NCBI RefSeq assembly: GCF_905404315.1
Contig: NC_066272.1
Location: forward strand, 992,001-1,056,000
Source of the DNA: Leptidea sinapis
Taxonomy: Eukaryota; Arthropoda; Insecta; Lepidoptera; Pieridae
Direction of reading: 5' to 3'
DNA length: 64,000 nucleotides
Under the pieces are notes generated by a model. That model did no database searches and had not been told where the DNA came from. It saw only the letters and a list, made by a program, of their open reading frames with translations. This document shows, piece after piece, positions 22,226 to 33,407 of the stretch (positions are counted from its first letter, which is position 1; the number at the start of each line of letters is the position of its first letter). The position numbers and the translations under genes were made by a program.

Positions 22226-23330
22226 AATAATAATAATAAATTCCTTTATTGGGGCAACAGAGGCCCATATTTTGTTAGTAACAGGCTTAAAAAACTATGT
22301 TAGTATATTTCAATTTCTATGATTTGCAAAATATACTAAAATTTATTCTTAATACATAATAAAAACATAGGAAAACTTTGATAACAATCTGAGATAGCGT
22401 GTTTTTATCGGACAAGCACTTGAATGAATCGTTGCAGTATTGGCGAATCCAGTTTTCCCGCTATCATAATCAGGATACTGTTTGAGCTCGAACGCAGCCT
22501 TGCTAGGACGGATGACGTTCTTTTCCTTATGATGGCATAGAAATCATCCGTTTGTGCTTCAGCAAACATGCCTGACGCCGAATAAAACCGCGGCAAGCCC
22601 AGCAGCATCCTGAAACTATTGTTATACTGCACCCATAGCGTGTCAAATGTCTTTTGAGTGTAGTTGGTCCACAGCCACCCCGTGCAGAAAGTTTGACAGT
22701 AGGCATTGAATAGCGTAATTTTTGCTTCCTTGCTACATCGGGTGAACCTTCGGACCAACATATTACACCTTTCGGCTAAGGCTCTTCGTTCTCGTTCCAT
22801 GTCCACCTGGTATATGACCTAGATATTTGTACTGGGTCACTCGATTGAGTAAAGTCGATACTAGCCTAATATTGCACTTGCTTACGAGGGGCCTTAAAGA
22901 TCAGGTATTCACTTTTGGCCACGTTATACACTAACCCATGTTTAGCAGCGTACTCCTCACATGATTGAACAACAATCCAACAACACCATGCCAACTGCAT
23001 AGCTTAGATTATTTACACAGATGCCGTCTATTTAGCACCTCACTGGCTTTTTTCTGAGTTCCACGATCAGCTTGTTCAGATTGAAGAGCTTAAGCGAGGT
23101 TAACCCCCCTGCCTCACTCCAATCCGTACGGCTCAGAGAGCTCCCTTCCCCACCTGACACTATTTAACTGGTTCGCGTACCAAAATCGCATAATATTAAG
23201 CAGCTCCGGTTGTACGCCAGCTCTCTCCATCTTTTTCCAAAGCACATCATATGCCATGTATGTAAAGTCCATTAGCTTAAACCCCACAAGCTCTCTTATT
23301 TTAACTGTTCTTATCCTGGTCTTATATAAG
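22226..23330 (-). mobile_element. non-LTR retrotransposon, decayed RT and C-terminus
   Basis: The C-terminal frame (22405-22806) reads RRALAERCNMLVRRFTRCSK, TLFNAYCQTFCTGWLWTNYT and YNNSFRMLLGLPRFYSASGM, a well-known lepidopteran LINE protein end. Upstream, 22810-23330 gives broken pieces of the RT, including MAYDVLWKKMERAGVQPELL and FWYANQLNSVRWG, with many stops. The 3' end is a TTA repeat (plus strand TAATAATAATAATAA at 22226-22242). The family differs from LINE-A, LINE-B and RTE-1. The catalytic motif is not recoverable by eye. Confidence 0.8.
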
Positions 23331-23790
23331 AATTCATTCCTATGATGTTCAGATTACAATGTCAATCTTTAATATAACTTAAATTTAAGTGAACATTTAC
23401 AGTTTTAATGAACATAACTGTCAATTAACTCCATTAAGATAACCTATGCCATCTGGTATATTTTTCTCTCCTTCCCGTATTTTATTAAAGCACCATAATG
23501 CTTAAAGTGAATTCAATAAAATTGCACAAAACAAATTAAGCAACCATTTCAAATATTTAATAGAAAATATGTTTACAGTTTTCGAAATGTTTGGTAGAAT
23601 AATAATTGCTATGTCGGATAAATTTCCTCTTATTGGTAGCATCTACAAAAGACTCAAACTATAAGGCTCCTAGTGAAAGCATAGAACGAATAAACGAACA
23701 TGTATTGAAGTTTTCCTTTGAAATAATACTTTCGAAATAAATTTTGCACTCTTCTAAAATACTAAATTTAAGAGCAATATTCCTCACTCG
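23331..23790. other. no gene recognised
   Basis: AT-rich sequence, nothing supported. Confidence 0.4.
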
Positions 23791-24170
23791 CATTTATTAA
23801 TTATGCTATTCATGATTTTCAGGAGCAGAAAGGTCCGAGCTGAAACCGAGCTGTTACAGCTTTTATGTGTTTGGATGGACAAGGGCTGTCACGGGATGAA
23901 TGCCCAAATAAACGCATTAGCACGGGTACCAATTCAGGGGCACATGTTTCAAACACGATGGGTATATGCTATCCGGCCCGCTCGACATCTTAATTTCCAA
24001 GAAAACCAGAGATATCCGAACAGGTTCAGTGAGCTCTAACAACGTGGGATATTTGACGGTGACTTTCTATTGGATAGTCAATATGAAGACAAAAAGAGAC
24101 TGTTTAATATTGAGGACGAGCTTATATTTCACAACGGCGATTTGCTGATAAAACAATCTGGAAGCATGTT
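23790..24170 (+). other. unassigned GC-richer block with open frames
   Basis: A block of near-balanced composition after a plausible splice acceptor (TTCATGATTTTCAG at 23808-23821). Three frames each stay open for 60-80 codons. One reads HDGYMLSGPLDILISKKTRD and then VSSNNVGYLTVTFYWIVN, interrupted upstream by stops. No domain is recognisable. It ends where a LINE-A fragment begins, so it may be a relic of a mobile element I cannot name. Confidence 0.25.
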
Positions 24171-24209
24171 TGTTTTTACACTTTCGAATTTTGAAATTCA
24201 GATCTTTTG

Positions 24210-24440
24210 TGGCCGGCGCCGCAGCCCAACCTGTGCTGCCCAACTATGCCTGTTTCTTGTACTCTGACGCATCGGTACAGGGGTGCAATCAATTCCGATC
24301 GATACCATAGAGCTTTTTATGAAAATATCCATACCATATAATATAATCAGATCTGGCACTGCAAGGGCATAGGCACTGTGATCAACCAAAGGAAAACAAA
24401 TCCTGTGCAAAGGGTAGGATGCAAAATTAGAACTCAACCT
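24210..24440 (-). mobile_element. LINE-A fragment (endonuclease-RT linker)
   Basis: The minus frame NFASYPLHRICFPLVDHSAY, then ALAVPDLIILYGMDIFIKSS parallels the LINE-A linker FFASYPWGKVCFPSD...ACAIAVADAILQGMD at 12.68 kb. Both ends are missing. This part of LINE-A is otherwise represented only in the 12.5 kb copy. Confidence 0.7.
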
Positions 24441-24730
24441 TTGCGTACGTACGTATTTAAAGATACGAAAAGTGTATATATTTCCCCAAAATACATGCCT
24501 CACACACAAACACATACGTAGGTATATACCTCACCGGATGACACTATAGGCCACAGGCCCAAATTATATTAATATTTGTTTTAAATAATATTAATAAATA
24601 TATTTTAATTTGATTGATTGATCCTTTCTCCAAATCAGTGAGTCGGTCTTTATTTCAACATAAAATATAATATTTATCCACATGTAGATAAATCAAATAT
24701 TAATTGCTTATTAAGTTTTTTTAATACATG

Positions 24731-25113
24731 GGGCACACTAAAAGTTTTGCACTTCTAGCTAATTGGAACTATTTGAATTTCGAATGTTATATTTCTTGTA
24801 ACGTTGCAACCTTCTCAACAAGAAAATTTTACACGAAGAATTGAAAGTTGGGAAACGTTGTTGTCGTTGGATCCCTCATGAACTGACACCGCAGCGAAAG
24901 CGGGCTCGCGTGGAATGGTGCTCACAGGCAGTGATAGCGTTCAATCAGCACGTAGAACATGCCTTCAGATCTGTGGGCCTCCTGTTTTAAAAAATGGTTC
25001 GATTGCATGAAAAAATATTTAAAATGTAAAAGAGAATATTTTGAAAAGCAATAGACATAATATTTTGGTTATAACATGTTGTTTTTTAAGTAACGCAAAA
25101 CTTTTAGTGTGAC
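24731..25113 (+). mobile_element. mariner-like element, internally deleted
   Basis: Perfect 17-bp inverted ends (CACACTAAAAGTTTTGC at 24734-24750 and its complement at 25094-25110) bound about 380 bp. The interior keeps a transposase remnant on the plus strand, KVGKRCCRWIPHELTPQRKR then ARVEWCSQAVIAF, the linker region of mariner transposases. After a deletion of the whole catalytic core comes a piece of the C-terminus. It is a MITE-like derivative and could only move with help from a full mariner. Confidence 0.82.
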
Positions 25114-25887
25114 CTACGTAAACCATCATTAAGAGAAGTTTCAGCGAGATTATTAAAGCGTTACTTCTGAAAAGTATTGCAAACATTTTTTATAATGACG
25201 ACATGGAATTGTAATTAAATTAATTATTTTATACTTTGATTTACTGAATAATAATTATTTTATAATAATTCACTAAAAAATAATTATTACCAATCCTTTT
25301 CTTGTTTTTGAACTGTCTAAGCGTTCCAAGATGATAGTATCTGGAAAAGCAACTAGTTTTTTAGATTGATTAACCTCTGAAAAAAAAATATGGAACCAAT
25401 AAAACATATACAAATACTAAATAGTATCAACAACTATTTAATATTTGTTAGTGTATACTTCGTTTAAAAATGAAATTATTTTTGTTCCCGTATATACTTC
25501 TTGTTTGTCCTAAACGTATTTTAAACTCAATATAGTTTTAACATGTAGCAGATAAAATTATTTAAAAATATATAGAGCACACCGACATCCGAAATGATAA
25601 ATAGAACGTATCAGAACTATTGTCTTGAATTAATGTATATACTGAACAGGTTTAACCGTTTGGTAACATCTTTTCAGTAAATTTTGTTGTTAAAAAGTAT
25701 CGATTTAATTAAGGTTATCATATCAGTCATTACGGATTCAGTTGTTTGAAATTTCAAAGGTCTATGTGATCAATAACGTCAGTATCAATCACCGCACGTA
25801 TTACAAAATACATTTCTTCATATTTATGTTTCTTTTGTAAGAAAACATGGATTTAAATTACATAAAATATTTTATGCTTATATTTGG
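25114..25887. other. no gene recognised
   Basis: AT-rich. No domain or repeat match seen. Confidence 0.45.
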
Positions 25888-25985
25888 ATGAGGGCAGCGC
25901 AGGACCGATCTTCGTGGAGATCTTTGGGGGAGGCGTTTGTCCAGCAGTGGACATCTTCCAGTTAATGATGATATTATTTGAATGG
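25888..25985 (+). mobile_element. RTE-2-like C-terminal fragment
   Basis: A short frame reads MRAAQDRSSWRSLGEAFVQQ then WTSSS and a stop, followed by GATGATAT. This is the last 30 codons of a lepidopteran RTE-type polyprotein with its ATG-repeat end. It is severely truncated. Confidence 0.7.
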
Positions 25986-26789
25986 TACATTTTCTATGTT
26001 ACTTTTGTTTGTTATATTTTTTAATAGATCAGTGCTACGCATTTAGTAGATATTATCTAATATGGTACTGCTGGGTGACCCTCGCTGGTTAAACGATTGG
26101 TTTGATGTAAACTGTGAAATAATAAAAATGTGTAACACACAAGAATGTAACAAATGCTTGTCAGTGGATGGGTTTTTTTCAACTTGAATGCGGTAGGAAG
26201 TGATTTGTCAAATCATTAATTTGTTTCTTTTATTATAAGCAGACATAAAACAAAATTTCTACGCAATATTGCAGAAGCAAACTTCGAACTTTAAATCGAT
26301 GTGGATTAAACAAACATACAATGTATAATATATGATATACTATGTAACATGTATATTAAAATTCTGTATCTTAACATAAGAAAATTTGAAGAAATGGTTA
26401 ATTTACACCGAAAACAAACATTTTAAAGCACCATTAATTACTTAGATACAAACAAGCCCTATTTTATCCTCATTATAAGTAAGCTCTCAAGAGTAATAAT
26501 TACTCCTTCATCTACAAAGACTTGATAAGTTTCATTCCTTTGTAACTTACTTTGAAGGTCCATGAGTGTGTGTTAAATTTTAATTAATCCAATAATGATT
26601 CTTATGGGAACAAAGCCTTGTGATGAGATATAGGAGTAAGTTAATGGAAGTTCGTAGTCAGTTCTTTATGGAATTAGAGAACACACGTTCGTTTCATTAA
26701 GCTGATGGTTATTTCATTTCCACCGACTTCAAATAAGGTGCAGATTACCTTTTCTTGTTTTTCAGGTTTGCAACCCGTCGACTTGTTTT
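25986..26789. other. no gene recognised
   Basis: AT-rich. Near 26720-26790 there is a faint resemblance to dispersed repeats (CACCGACTTCAAA; CAACCCGTCGAC), not enough to call. Confidence 0.4.
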
Positions 26790-27170
26790 TTTTTGTTTAC
26801 AGTTAAATTAAACCATGCGGCAAATTAGTTGGATGATTAGAACAAACTACACTCAAATGTTTTTAATCAAAATAGAATTATCAACCGATTTCGAGTTGAA
26901 ATCGAAAGGTATGAAGGTATTGAGACGCTTAAATAAAGCCAAGTATCGATGCCAATTTTTAGACGAGTTTCACCACCATACATTACGTCACAATTTAATA
27001 TTCCACTATTGGCGTTATTTAACTCGCACAGCCACTTTGCAGAATATTTTGCAGTGTTCCTGAACCGATACAACATCAGGGACCTTCAAATACCAATTAG
27101 TAATCATCTATCTCAACAGCCGGTATTTTTTATCTCTCGTATTGCTGATGTCCATGGTTAGCTGGTTGAT
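26790..27170 (+). mobile_element. possible LINE C-terminal relic
   Basis: Two overlapping frames keep a pattern like jockey-group C-termini: HSHFAEYFAVFLNRYNIRDL then IPISNHLSQQP, comparable to the RYDMGTFKK...FLKGRQ region of LINE-A. The match is to the general family pattern, not to a copy in this window, so the call is tentative. Confidence 0.35.
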
Positions 27171-27335
27171 TTACTTTTCTTCTTGTGAGGGACTTACCTG
27201 CTCGCCCTCTAATATAAAAATATGCACATTGTAAAACATTTTTGTATTGACGATCATAAAGATGATAATTTTTTTAAGTTAGTTAATAGGCTAAGTTGTG
27301 ACATTCGTTAATTAATTTAATGTAGTTTTAAATAT

Positions 27336-27400
27336 CAAATCAAATCAAAATATTTATTGTACTCATAACATTGATTAACAATGGCTTAAGTTGCGTCATA
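27336..27400 (-). mobile_element. retroelement tail (GATTT repeat)
   Basis: ATCAAATCAAATCAAAATAT on the plus strand is the complement of a GATTT-type tail and resembles the start of the unit at 16104. The body beyond it is unrecognised. Confidence 0.4.
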
Positions 27401-27619
27401 CACTTAATTCCTTAATAATAAATAATTAATATCAAACAGATAAAATTAAAATTAATATCAATGTATGCTAAGTTTACCAAGTTTTGTGTATACTGTATTT
27501 ATAATTTATGATAACTTATTAAAATAATCTCATTACTGTTTACTGTCTGTTACAGCTTAGTTTAATTATATCGTTGATTGTTATTAGAATTCTATGCAAA
27601 GGATCGTTCCTTATGAAGT

Positions 27620-27995
27620 TCCTCACTCCTTCTCCTTGAGAACCTTAACGTCACAAACTGATGTAACGTCACACCAATGGGAGGTTCCTTTGCACAGGAT
27701 GCCGGCTAGATTATGGGTACCACAACGGCGCCTATTTCTGCCGTGAAGCAGTAATATGTAAGCATTACTGTGTTTCGGTCTGAAGGGTGCCGTAGCTAGT
27801 GAAATTACTGGGCAAATGTGACTGAACATCTTATGTCTCAAGGTGACGAGCGCAATTGTAGTGCCGCTCAGAATTTTTGAGTTTTTCAAAGCGGAGAATC
27901 CTGAGCGGCACTACATTGTAATGGGCAGGGCGTATCAATTAGCATCAGCTGAACGTCCTGCTCGTCTCGTCCCTTATTATCATACAAAAAAAAAT
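27620..27995 (+). repeat. repeat M, best copy
   Basis: About 375 bp ending in a 9-base A-run at 27987-27995. Landmarks: GCCGGCTAGATTATGGGTAC, AATTTCACTAG on the opposite strand, CTTATGTCTCAAGGTGACGA, GAATCCTGAGCGGCACTACA, TTGTAATGGGCAGGGCGTAT and CATCAGCTGAACGTCCTGCT. Pieces of the same unit occur at 20.4, 21.5 and 33.4 kb. An 88-codon frame on the minus strand is incidental. An A-tail and no inverted ends suggest a retroposed unit, either a SINE or a LINE 3' UTR. Confidence 0.75.
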
Positions 27996-28361
27996 GTAAT
28001 CATTTTGGGACGTAGACTGTGAGATTTTTTATAAGAAACAGTCATAATAAGTATTGCTTATGTCTATAGTTTTAACTTCAATATTTATAAATTAATGAGT
28101 TTACTGAATAACTGTTTGACTGAGGAAACATATCATTGTTTGTTTACAAACTTTGTTGCTAAAAGGGCCAAGGCAGAATATATTATCACTTCAAATACTA
28201 CCAAGTTTAGCAAGAACGAGATGAAAATAAACTCAAATGATAAAATTACATTTTTACAAAATAATTGGATGATAAAGGAAATTTTAATCAGATTCAAACG
28301 TATTAGGATACGCATTTATAACTTGACAAAAATATAAGTGTTAAAACATCGAAATTTTACA

Positions 28362-28386
28362 TTAGTTGTTAGATCCAACAACTAAT
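28362..28386. repeat. near-perfect palindrome
   Basis: TTAGTTGTTAGATCCAACAA then CTAA folds into 12-base arms with one mismatch. It lies 60 bp upstream of repeat N and could be part of it. Confidence 0.6.
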
Positions 28387-28448
28387 CTTGTTTGTTGTTA
28401 GTACATAGTTAGGTAAGTCTTAGTGGTATTGCGGTGCATAATAGTAAT

Positions 28449-28561
28449 CCAATTGACCTCACACAAATATGTCAGGTATCCGATGTATACATTTCATCAG
28501 CTGTAAATTTACACAACGGAATGGAACACGTGAACAAGCTGATGAGAACTGCTCTTGTGAG
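28449..28561 (+). repeat. repeat N, copy 1
   Basis: About 110 bp with AATATGTCAGGTATCCGATG, CATTTCATCAGC and GTGAACAAGCTGATGAGAAC. The reverse complement of 39743-39848 matches it throughout, apart from a 14-base insertion around 28522. No coding signal. Confidence 0.7.
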
Positions 28562-28913
28562 ACTTAGTTAAGTGTCTGTACGGGGGAATATGTTCATTGT
28601 TCTGTGCATGATACCAACCGTTTTAGATGATAACTCAATACAAAATGATAGTAAAATAATTTCTTATATCTAATTGGAGTTATCTTGAAACTTTGTCTAT
28701 TTATCAAAGTGTTATTTGCAAGTTTCTGACTAAAAGTTTAATTTCAATTCAATAAAATGTTCTTCTTGTAGATAGGTTTGTTTCCCTTGTATAAAATAAT
28801 AATTAATTATTAAACTGACAATTTATTTGATGATTATTATATACTTTCTCAGTTACAAAATCAGAATCTGACTTTGTTTCTATTTACTATACACTTTACA
28901 ATCATAATCTATC
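28562..28913. other. no gene recognised
   Basis: AT-rich spacer up to the Tc1-like element. Confidence 0.4.
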
Positions 28914-29159
28914 TACACTGGCCTGCAAAAGTAAGTATCACACTTTTCAAATTTAATTTTTTTCTTAACTATGGAAGGTAGAGATTTACGATTAAAAACG
29001 TTTTGTTGCAAATTTTATAGGCTTTAATTCTTAGAAACTAAAATTATACATTAGTAACATTTTTAACTTAAAATAGATAAAACAATGAAAATAGACATTT
29101 TTAGTTTAGTGTAAAAAAATTCAACTAAAATGTATTACATGTTATTTAAAATTTTAATA

Positions 29160-30170
29160 ACTGGTATTGCCTCCTCGAGCTCTGATTACAGCTTCGAGCC
29201 GGTTTGGCATACTGAACACTAGGTTTCGGAGCCGATGTTGGGGAATATTCTCCCATTCTTCTACCAGTGCCTGCTTTAGTGCCCTGAGGGTAGTAGGTGG
29301 TGGTCTGCGATTTCTGACTAGCCTCCCAAGCTCATCCCAGGCGTGTTCAATCGGGTTGAGATCAGGACTTCTTGATACTCTTGTACGATATGAGCCGTGT
29401 GTGGTCGGGCATTATCATGCATCAGCATCGATCCATCACCCATATTTGCTAAATACGGCCCTGCATACACATTGGGAATCTCTTGAGCATATTTTTGCCT
29501 AGTAAGGGTGCCATTTTCTATGGCTACTAGCTCTGTGCGACCTTCTGAACATATGCCAACCCAAACATGTACACTGCCTCCACCGTATTGGACTCTTTCT
29601 GAAATGCAGGCTTGAAGGTATCGCTCACCAGGTCGCCTGTAAACACTTCGCCATCCATCAGAAGTGTAAAGGGAGAATCGAGACTCAGATGAGTCTCGAT
29701 TCTCCCTTTGTTTGCAGTTTGCAGATGCAAACAAAATTCTTGACGATTCTTCTTCATCCCACTGCATGTGTTCACGGGCGTATCGCAGTCTCGCTACTCG
29801 ATGCTGCCTCTCGAGTTTTGGGCCACTCGCTGGTCTTCGGGGTTTCAAATTTGCTTCAGCAAGTCTTCTTCTCACTGTACTGTCACTAATGTTGTCCCTC
29901 CGGGTCTGAAGTAGCTGTTGCTAGATTTCAACTGCTTTTTGGTGGCGATTTCTTAACACAGTGGAAATAATAATAACGATCTTCTCGGGCACTGGTACAC
30001 CTGGGTCTGACATTACAAGGTCTCCTCAGATGGTGTCCAGTCTCTTCGTACCTTCGCTTTACCTTCTGGACCGTTCGTACCGTCACACCCACATTGCAGT
30101 GCGACGCATACTGATACCTAGTTCCAGAAAAGCCATGATCCTAGCACATTCTTCAACTGAAAGAGGCATG
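29160..30170 (-). pseudogene. Tc1-like transposase, inactivated
   Basis: The frame begins MPLSVEECARIMAFLELGIS (helix-turn-helix start) at 30170, shifts near 30090 into TVRTVQKVKRRYEETG, and then runs as DNISDSTVRRRLAEANLKPR. The catalytic domain has VWVGICSEGRTELVAIENGT and MLMHDNARPHTAHIVQEY (second Asp). After a frame change comes SPDLNPIEHAWDELGRLVRN with the final Glu, ending near 29163. The family is normally DD34E. Here the first Asp (expected ILFADESRFS) is replaced by a 13-codon insertion. The Asp-Glu spacer is also shortened by a deletion with a frameshift near 29380. At least four independent lesions rule out activity. Confidence 0.88.
29668..29709. repeat. perfect inverted repeat inside the transposase
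   Basis: AAAGGGAGAATCGAGACTC and its exact complement, 19 bases each, are separated by AGAT. It lies at the first catalytic Asp of the transposase. Confidence 0.95.
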
Positions 30171-30483
30171 ATAAATATATGTTATGTATTTTTTAGCATA
30201 AAATTTTAAAACAATACCCATCGATCTTGAAAAAAAGTTTAAAACAGAAAGAAAAATGTGAATGGTAAAAGTGTAATTAGGAAACGTCCACTTTGAAAAA
30301 GGAATGGTTTTGTTTTTGAAATTTTTTTTTCAGCCAATTCTTAAAAGAAGGTTACCGACTATAAAGTTTTTATGTACAAAATTAAATTCTCTTTGGAGTC
30401 CTTTTTATTTCGAAAGTATATCTTGTGAACTTAAAACGTTATCCCAATTTTAAAAGTGTGAATCTTACTTTTGAAGGCCAGTG

Positions 30484-31372
30484 TATATGGGTTAATTTAT
30501 TTTCGATTGCCATTTAGTACACGATTTATGGAGTGTGTCTCTACTAACCCTTCCTCAAAAAACTATACATTTACAACTTTATTTTATTGATTCTATTATT
30601 CTTTGACGAACTATCTTCTATCTGATATATTTGCAAAAGTAGGCCTGTGAGATGTAAACGAAAAAATCACTCTTATAAACCTCCATCTATTTTCACAATT
30701 TTTGAAATGAAATTCCTAACTGTTCTTTATCCAAAATATGATATCAAACTCAATATATATATAATATACTATATCTCATAAAATATTAAAAAACTGTTAA
30801 TTAATTTCCAAAATTGTTGCGGACTGATGCGGACAGATGCCATTGGATCAACAAGAATGAACTCTTAGTGTCTTTATAAATTATCATCAAATCAAAAAAG
30901 GCTTTAATTTTTTAATAATTAAATTTAAAGTCAAATAATAAATAATGATAAAACGTTACAATCCACTAAATTGTTACCACAAAAGCTATAGTTATTTTTA
31001 TATTTGTTTTTTATACACTTTGCATAAATATTTATCATATTGTTTTCATTTAATTACAATTTTTAAATACTTGAAAATTGATAATTCAATAACTCTTGCA
31101 ACTCTCAAACAAATTGGAAGGGTCTTACCGTTTTCTCAATTTCAGATCTTTCATACAATGTCTTAAGATAAAAAAAATTCGTACAATCTACAAAGTTACG
31201 AACAAATGAATAAAATGGTCCGTCCCTTCAAGAAGGTTTGTATCAATCGATAGTTGTAGCTGTTGTTAATATAGCTATTTCGACGGATGAGTTCGTCTAT
31301 GAAGCTATACCATTTCGCTGGTAGTGATGTAAACGTAAAACAAGAGGTCAGTATGAGTAAGTGAGATAGCGT
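30484..31372. other. no gene recognised
   Basis: AT-rich sequence. A 70-codon minus-strand frame at 31196-31408 is mostly the downstream extension of the exon-like segment described next. Confidence 0.4.
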
Positions 31373-31536
31373 CGCATGATGTATGACTGCGCCTTCTCTG
31401 ATATTCACCTGCGGCGCCCGGATTGCAGAGATATGTAGCTCTGGATTTCCGCGTGCAAATTGATATTCTACAGTGAATTTATGCCCTGAGTCGCTTTAAC
31501 TCGTATTTTAAGTCACGTAGTGCTAAATTAAATTTT
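31373..31536 (-). pseudogene. exon-like segment, copy B (decayed)
   Basis: The minus strand aligns without gaps to copy A at 36175-36350. The shared frame reads FTVEYQFARGNPELHISAIR then APQVNIREGAV, against FPVEYQFSPGNPELHIFAIR then VPQVNIREST in copy A. The first third has stop codons in this frame, and the AG acceptor of copy A is not preserved, so it looks like a degenerate duplicate of an exon. Several differences in the conserved half are third-position changes. I do not recognise the protein. Confidence 0.5.
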
Positions 31537-31642
31537 CACATAAGATTCTTTATACTTTATTAGATCTCTAAAATTAACTGTATGTTTAGTTGTATCTACA
31601 AATGTATACTTAAAATTGATGTTATTTTCAGGGGTAAGTTTT

Positions 31643-31656
31643 CACGTGAACACGTG
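31643..31656. promoter_or_regulatory. two adjacent E-boxes
   Basis: CACGTGAACACGTG: two perfect CACGTG motifs separated by two bases, inside a larger imperfect palindrome. This is a known arrangement for bHLH factors, but nothing nearby looks like a promoter, so its function is only conjectural. Confidence 0.25.
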
Positions 31657-32044
31657 CAAAATCGGAAAGGAGGCAAATAAAAGTGTAAGAATAATTTTTA
31701 TATAAAAAATATTTGTTTGTTTTTTTATTATTCTAGTCAAGGGAAAATGTGTTTTTCGGAGTAAAGTTCATCATCTAATAATTGCCGTAGTTTGCCATCA
31801 AAAGTTATGGACATGTACTTACTTAAGAAAAATGCAACGATAACTTCCATTTTGAAGTATATTTTACAAATTTACTACACCTTCATCTCCATTACATTAA
31901 CTTTGTGGCGAATAAATTTTAATATCAATGTCACGTCTGGCTGCTGAAAACCAAGTTATATTTTTGTTCTGTCACCCTGGTAACCGAGTCCGTACCAAGT
32001 TTAATTTTTAACCTCAAATTTGAGCATTAACAAAGAACATCATT

Positions 32045-32640
32045 TATCGTATCTTCGCTCTTCAACAACACTTCACTTATGCCTCGCCTATTAGTTCATT
32101 CTCGGTACATTTATGAAAATTTAATATACGTTCACAAAAATCGTCACCTTTTTGCTCTTAATAGTGATTTTCATTATTATAACACTAGAAATAAGGGATT
32201 GCTTGTAACTAATTCTAGTAGGCTTCATAAGATACATAATAGCTTTAAGGGTAAATGTGTACACTTCTATAATAAAGTCCCAGCCACTGTTCAGGCATTA
32301 TCTATAAATAAATTTAAATGTTTTATAAAAAAATGGCTCTGTCGTAAATCCTATTACTCCACTGCTGAATATCTAAATGATCGGACAGCCTGGGACTAGA
32401 TTGTGATTATTTTATAGCGATAGAAATGATTGTACAATATTTTGTATATTTTTATTGAAAAGAGCGCAAAAAAAGAATGCTGGGAGAGTTTCTTGCGCCG
32501 CTTCTTCTCTGTCAGAGCGCCATTTGTTTCCGAAGGGGTAGTAGTATCTAGTAGTTATTAAAAATGACATCAAAAATAATTCTAAAGGAATCAATTTTGT
32601 GAAAATAAATGCATTTTATGCCTTTATGCCTTTATTATCA
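32045..32640 (+). mobile_element. LINE-C, 5'-truncated copy with 3' UTR
   Basis: The plus strand encodes HSRYIYENLIYVHKNRHLFA, YYNTRNKGLLVTNSSRLHKI, FYNKVPATVQALSINKFKCF then IKKWLCRKSYYSTAEYL and a stop at 32397. This is a C-terminus of the same general type as LINE-B but a separate family. The 3' UTR (AGAGTTTCTTGCGCCGCTTC; GGGGTAGTAGTA) runs to a tail of TTTATGCC units at about 32622-32638. It is open for 106 codons without a stop, so relatively young. Confidence 0.82.
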
Positions 32641-32642
32641 TA

Positions 32643-33172
32643 ATATTGGGTCTCGAAATCTCAAACGAATGTAGATTCCGTGGTAATCTGGAAACTAAAA
32701 TCTAATTTACTTGCAAGAAACTGGGGTCATACATAAATAGACCAAGGCTTTGTCTTCAAGTCGGCCCATATTCTAGCACTCTACGAAGCGTAGGTCTTGC
32801 CACATATAGAGTATTGCTCCCATATCTATTCTGGAGAACCCCAGTAGTAGCTTGAACTATTTGACCGTATGCAATGCAGAGCTGTTCTAAGTTTGGTGCT
32901 CTATGAACGGCTCAATCACTTGGCGTCGCGTAGAAATATCGCTTCATTGTGTGTCTTCTATCACATTCATATAGAAGACGTCTGAAGAGCTGATGAGATA
33001 TAATTTGAATTGTGTCATCCGTTTTTCAACTGAGAGCTTCCTTGTGCGCGTTTTCCAGGACCATACGATATGGGTACCTTGAAAAAAGGGCGGCAATTCT
33101 CCTGTGATTCCTCTGGTATTGCAGTACAACATCGGTGACGGAGATCATTTAACATCAGGTGACAGGTAATTG
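32643..33172 (+). mobile_element. LINE-A fragment, decayed
   Basis: It starts directly after the LINE-C tail with ILGLEISNECRFRGNLE (LINE-A RT thumb), then a broken form of the ALYKAQVRPHMEYC region. It continues through the block antisense-related to FYRIYHGECSEELF and ends in the 3' UTR CATTTAACATCAGGTGACAG. There are many stops and a deletion around 33000. It is older than the 14 kb copies. Confidence 0.72.
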
Positions 33173-33407
33173 CAAATGTTGTCATGTTTCTAAATTATAC
33201 CTTTGGGCAAATTTGCGCTGTCAACGAAAATCGGTATATGATGTTCTATTTAATGGAAAATGTATGTAGCATTATTCTCGGAGTAGAATTATATTAAAAT
33301 GACATTATTAATGTAAACATGTTATCGCGCGTAAATACTACTATAAATTTTATAAAAATTCACAAATACTTATTTCGTAGAATAAAAGAAAATTAATGAA
33401 AAGAAGT
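33173..33407. other. no gene recognised
   Basis: AT-rich spacer. Confidence 0.35.

Larger units (their letters stand above)
28916..30483 (-). mobile_element. Tc1-like DNA transposon, complete ends, dead
   Basis: Inverted ends of 32 bp match at 29 positions: CACTGGCCTGCAAAAGTAAG at 28916 and the complement of the 30452-30483 end. They are flanked by the TA duplication that Tc1/mariner transposons make (28914-28915 and 30484-30485). The 1568-bp interior holds one transposase gene on the minus strand. Length and structure are typical of a full-length Tc1-like element that has lost coding capacity. Confidence 0.92.

Noticed and set aside
27623..27889. 88-codon minus-strand gene
   Set aside because: Lies wholly inside repeat M, whose other copies do not keep the frame.
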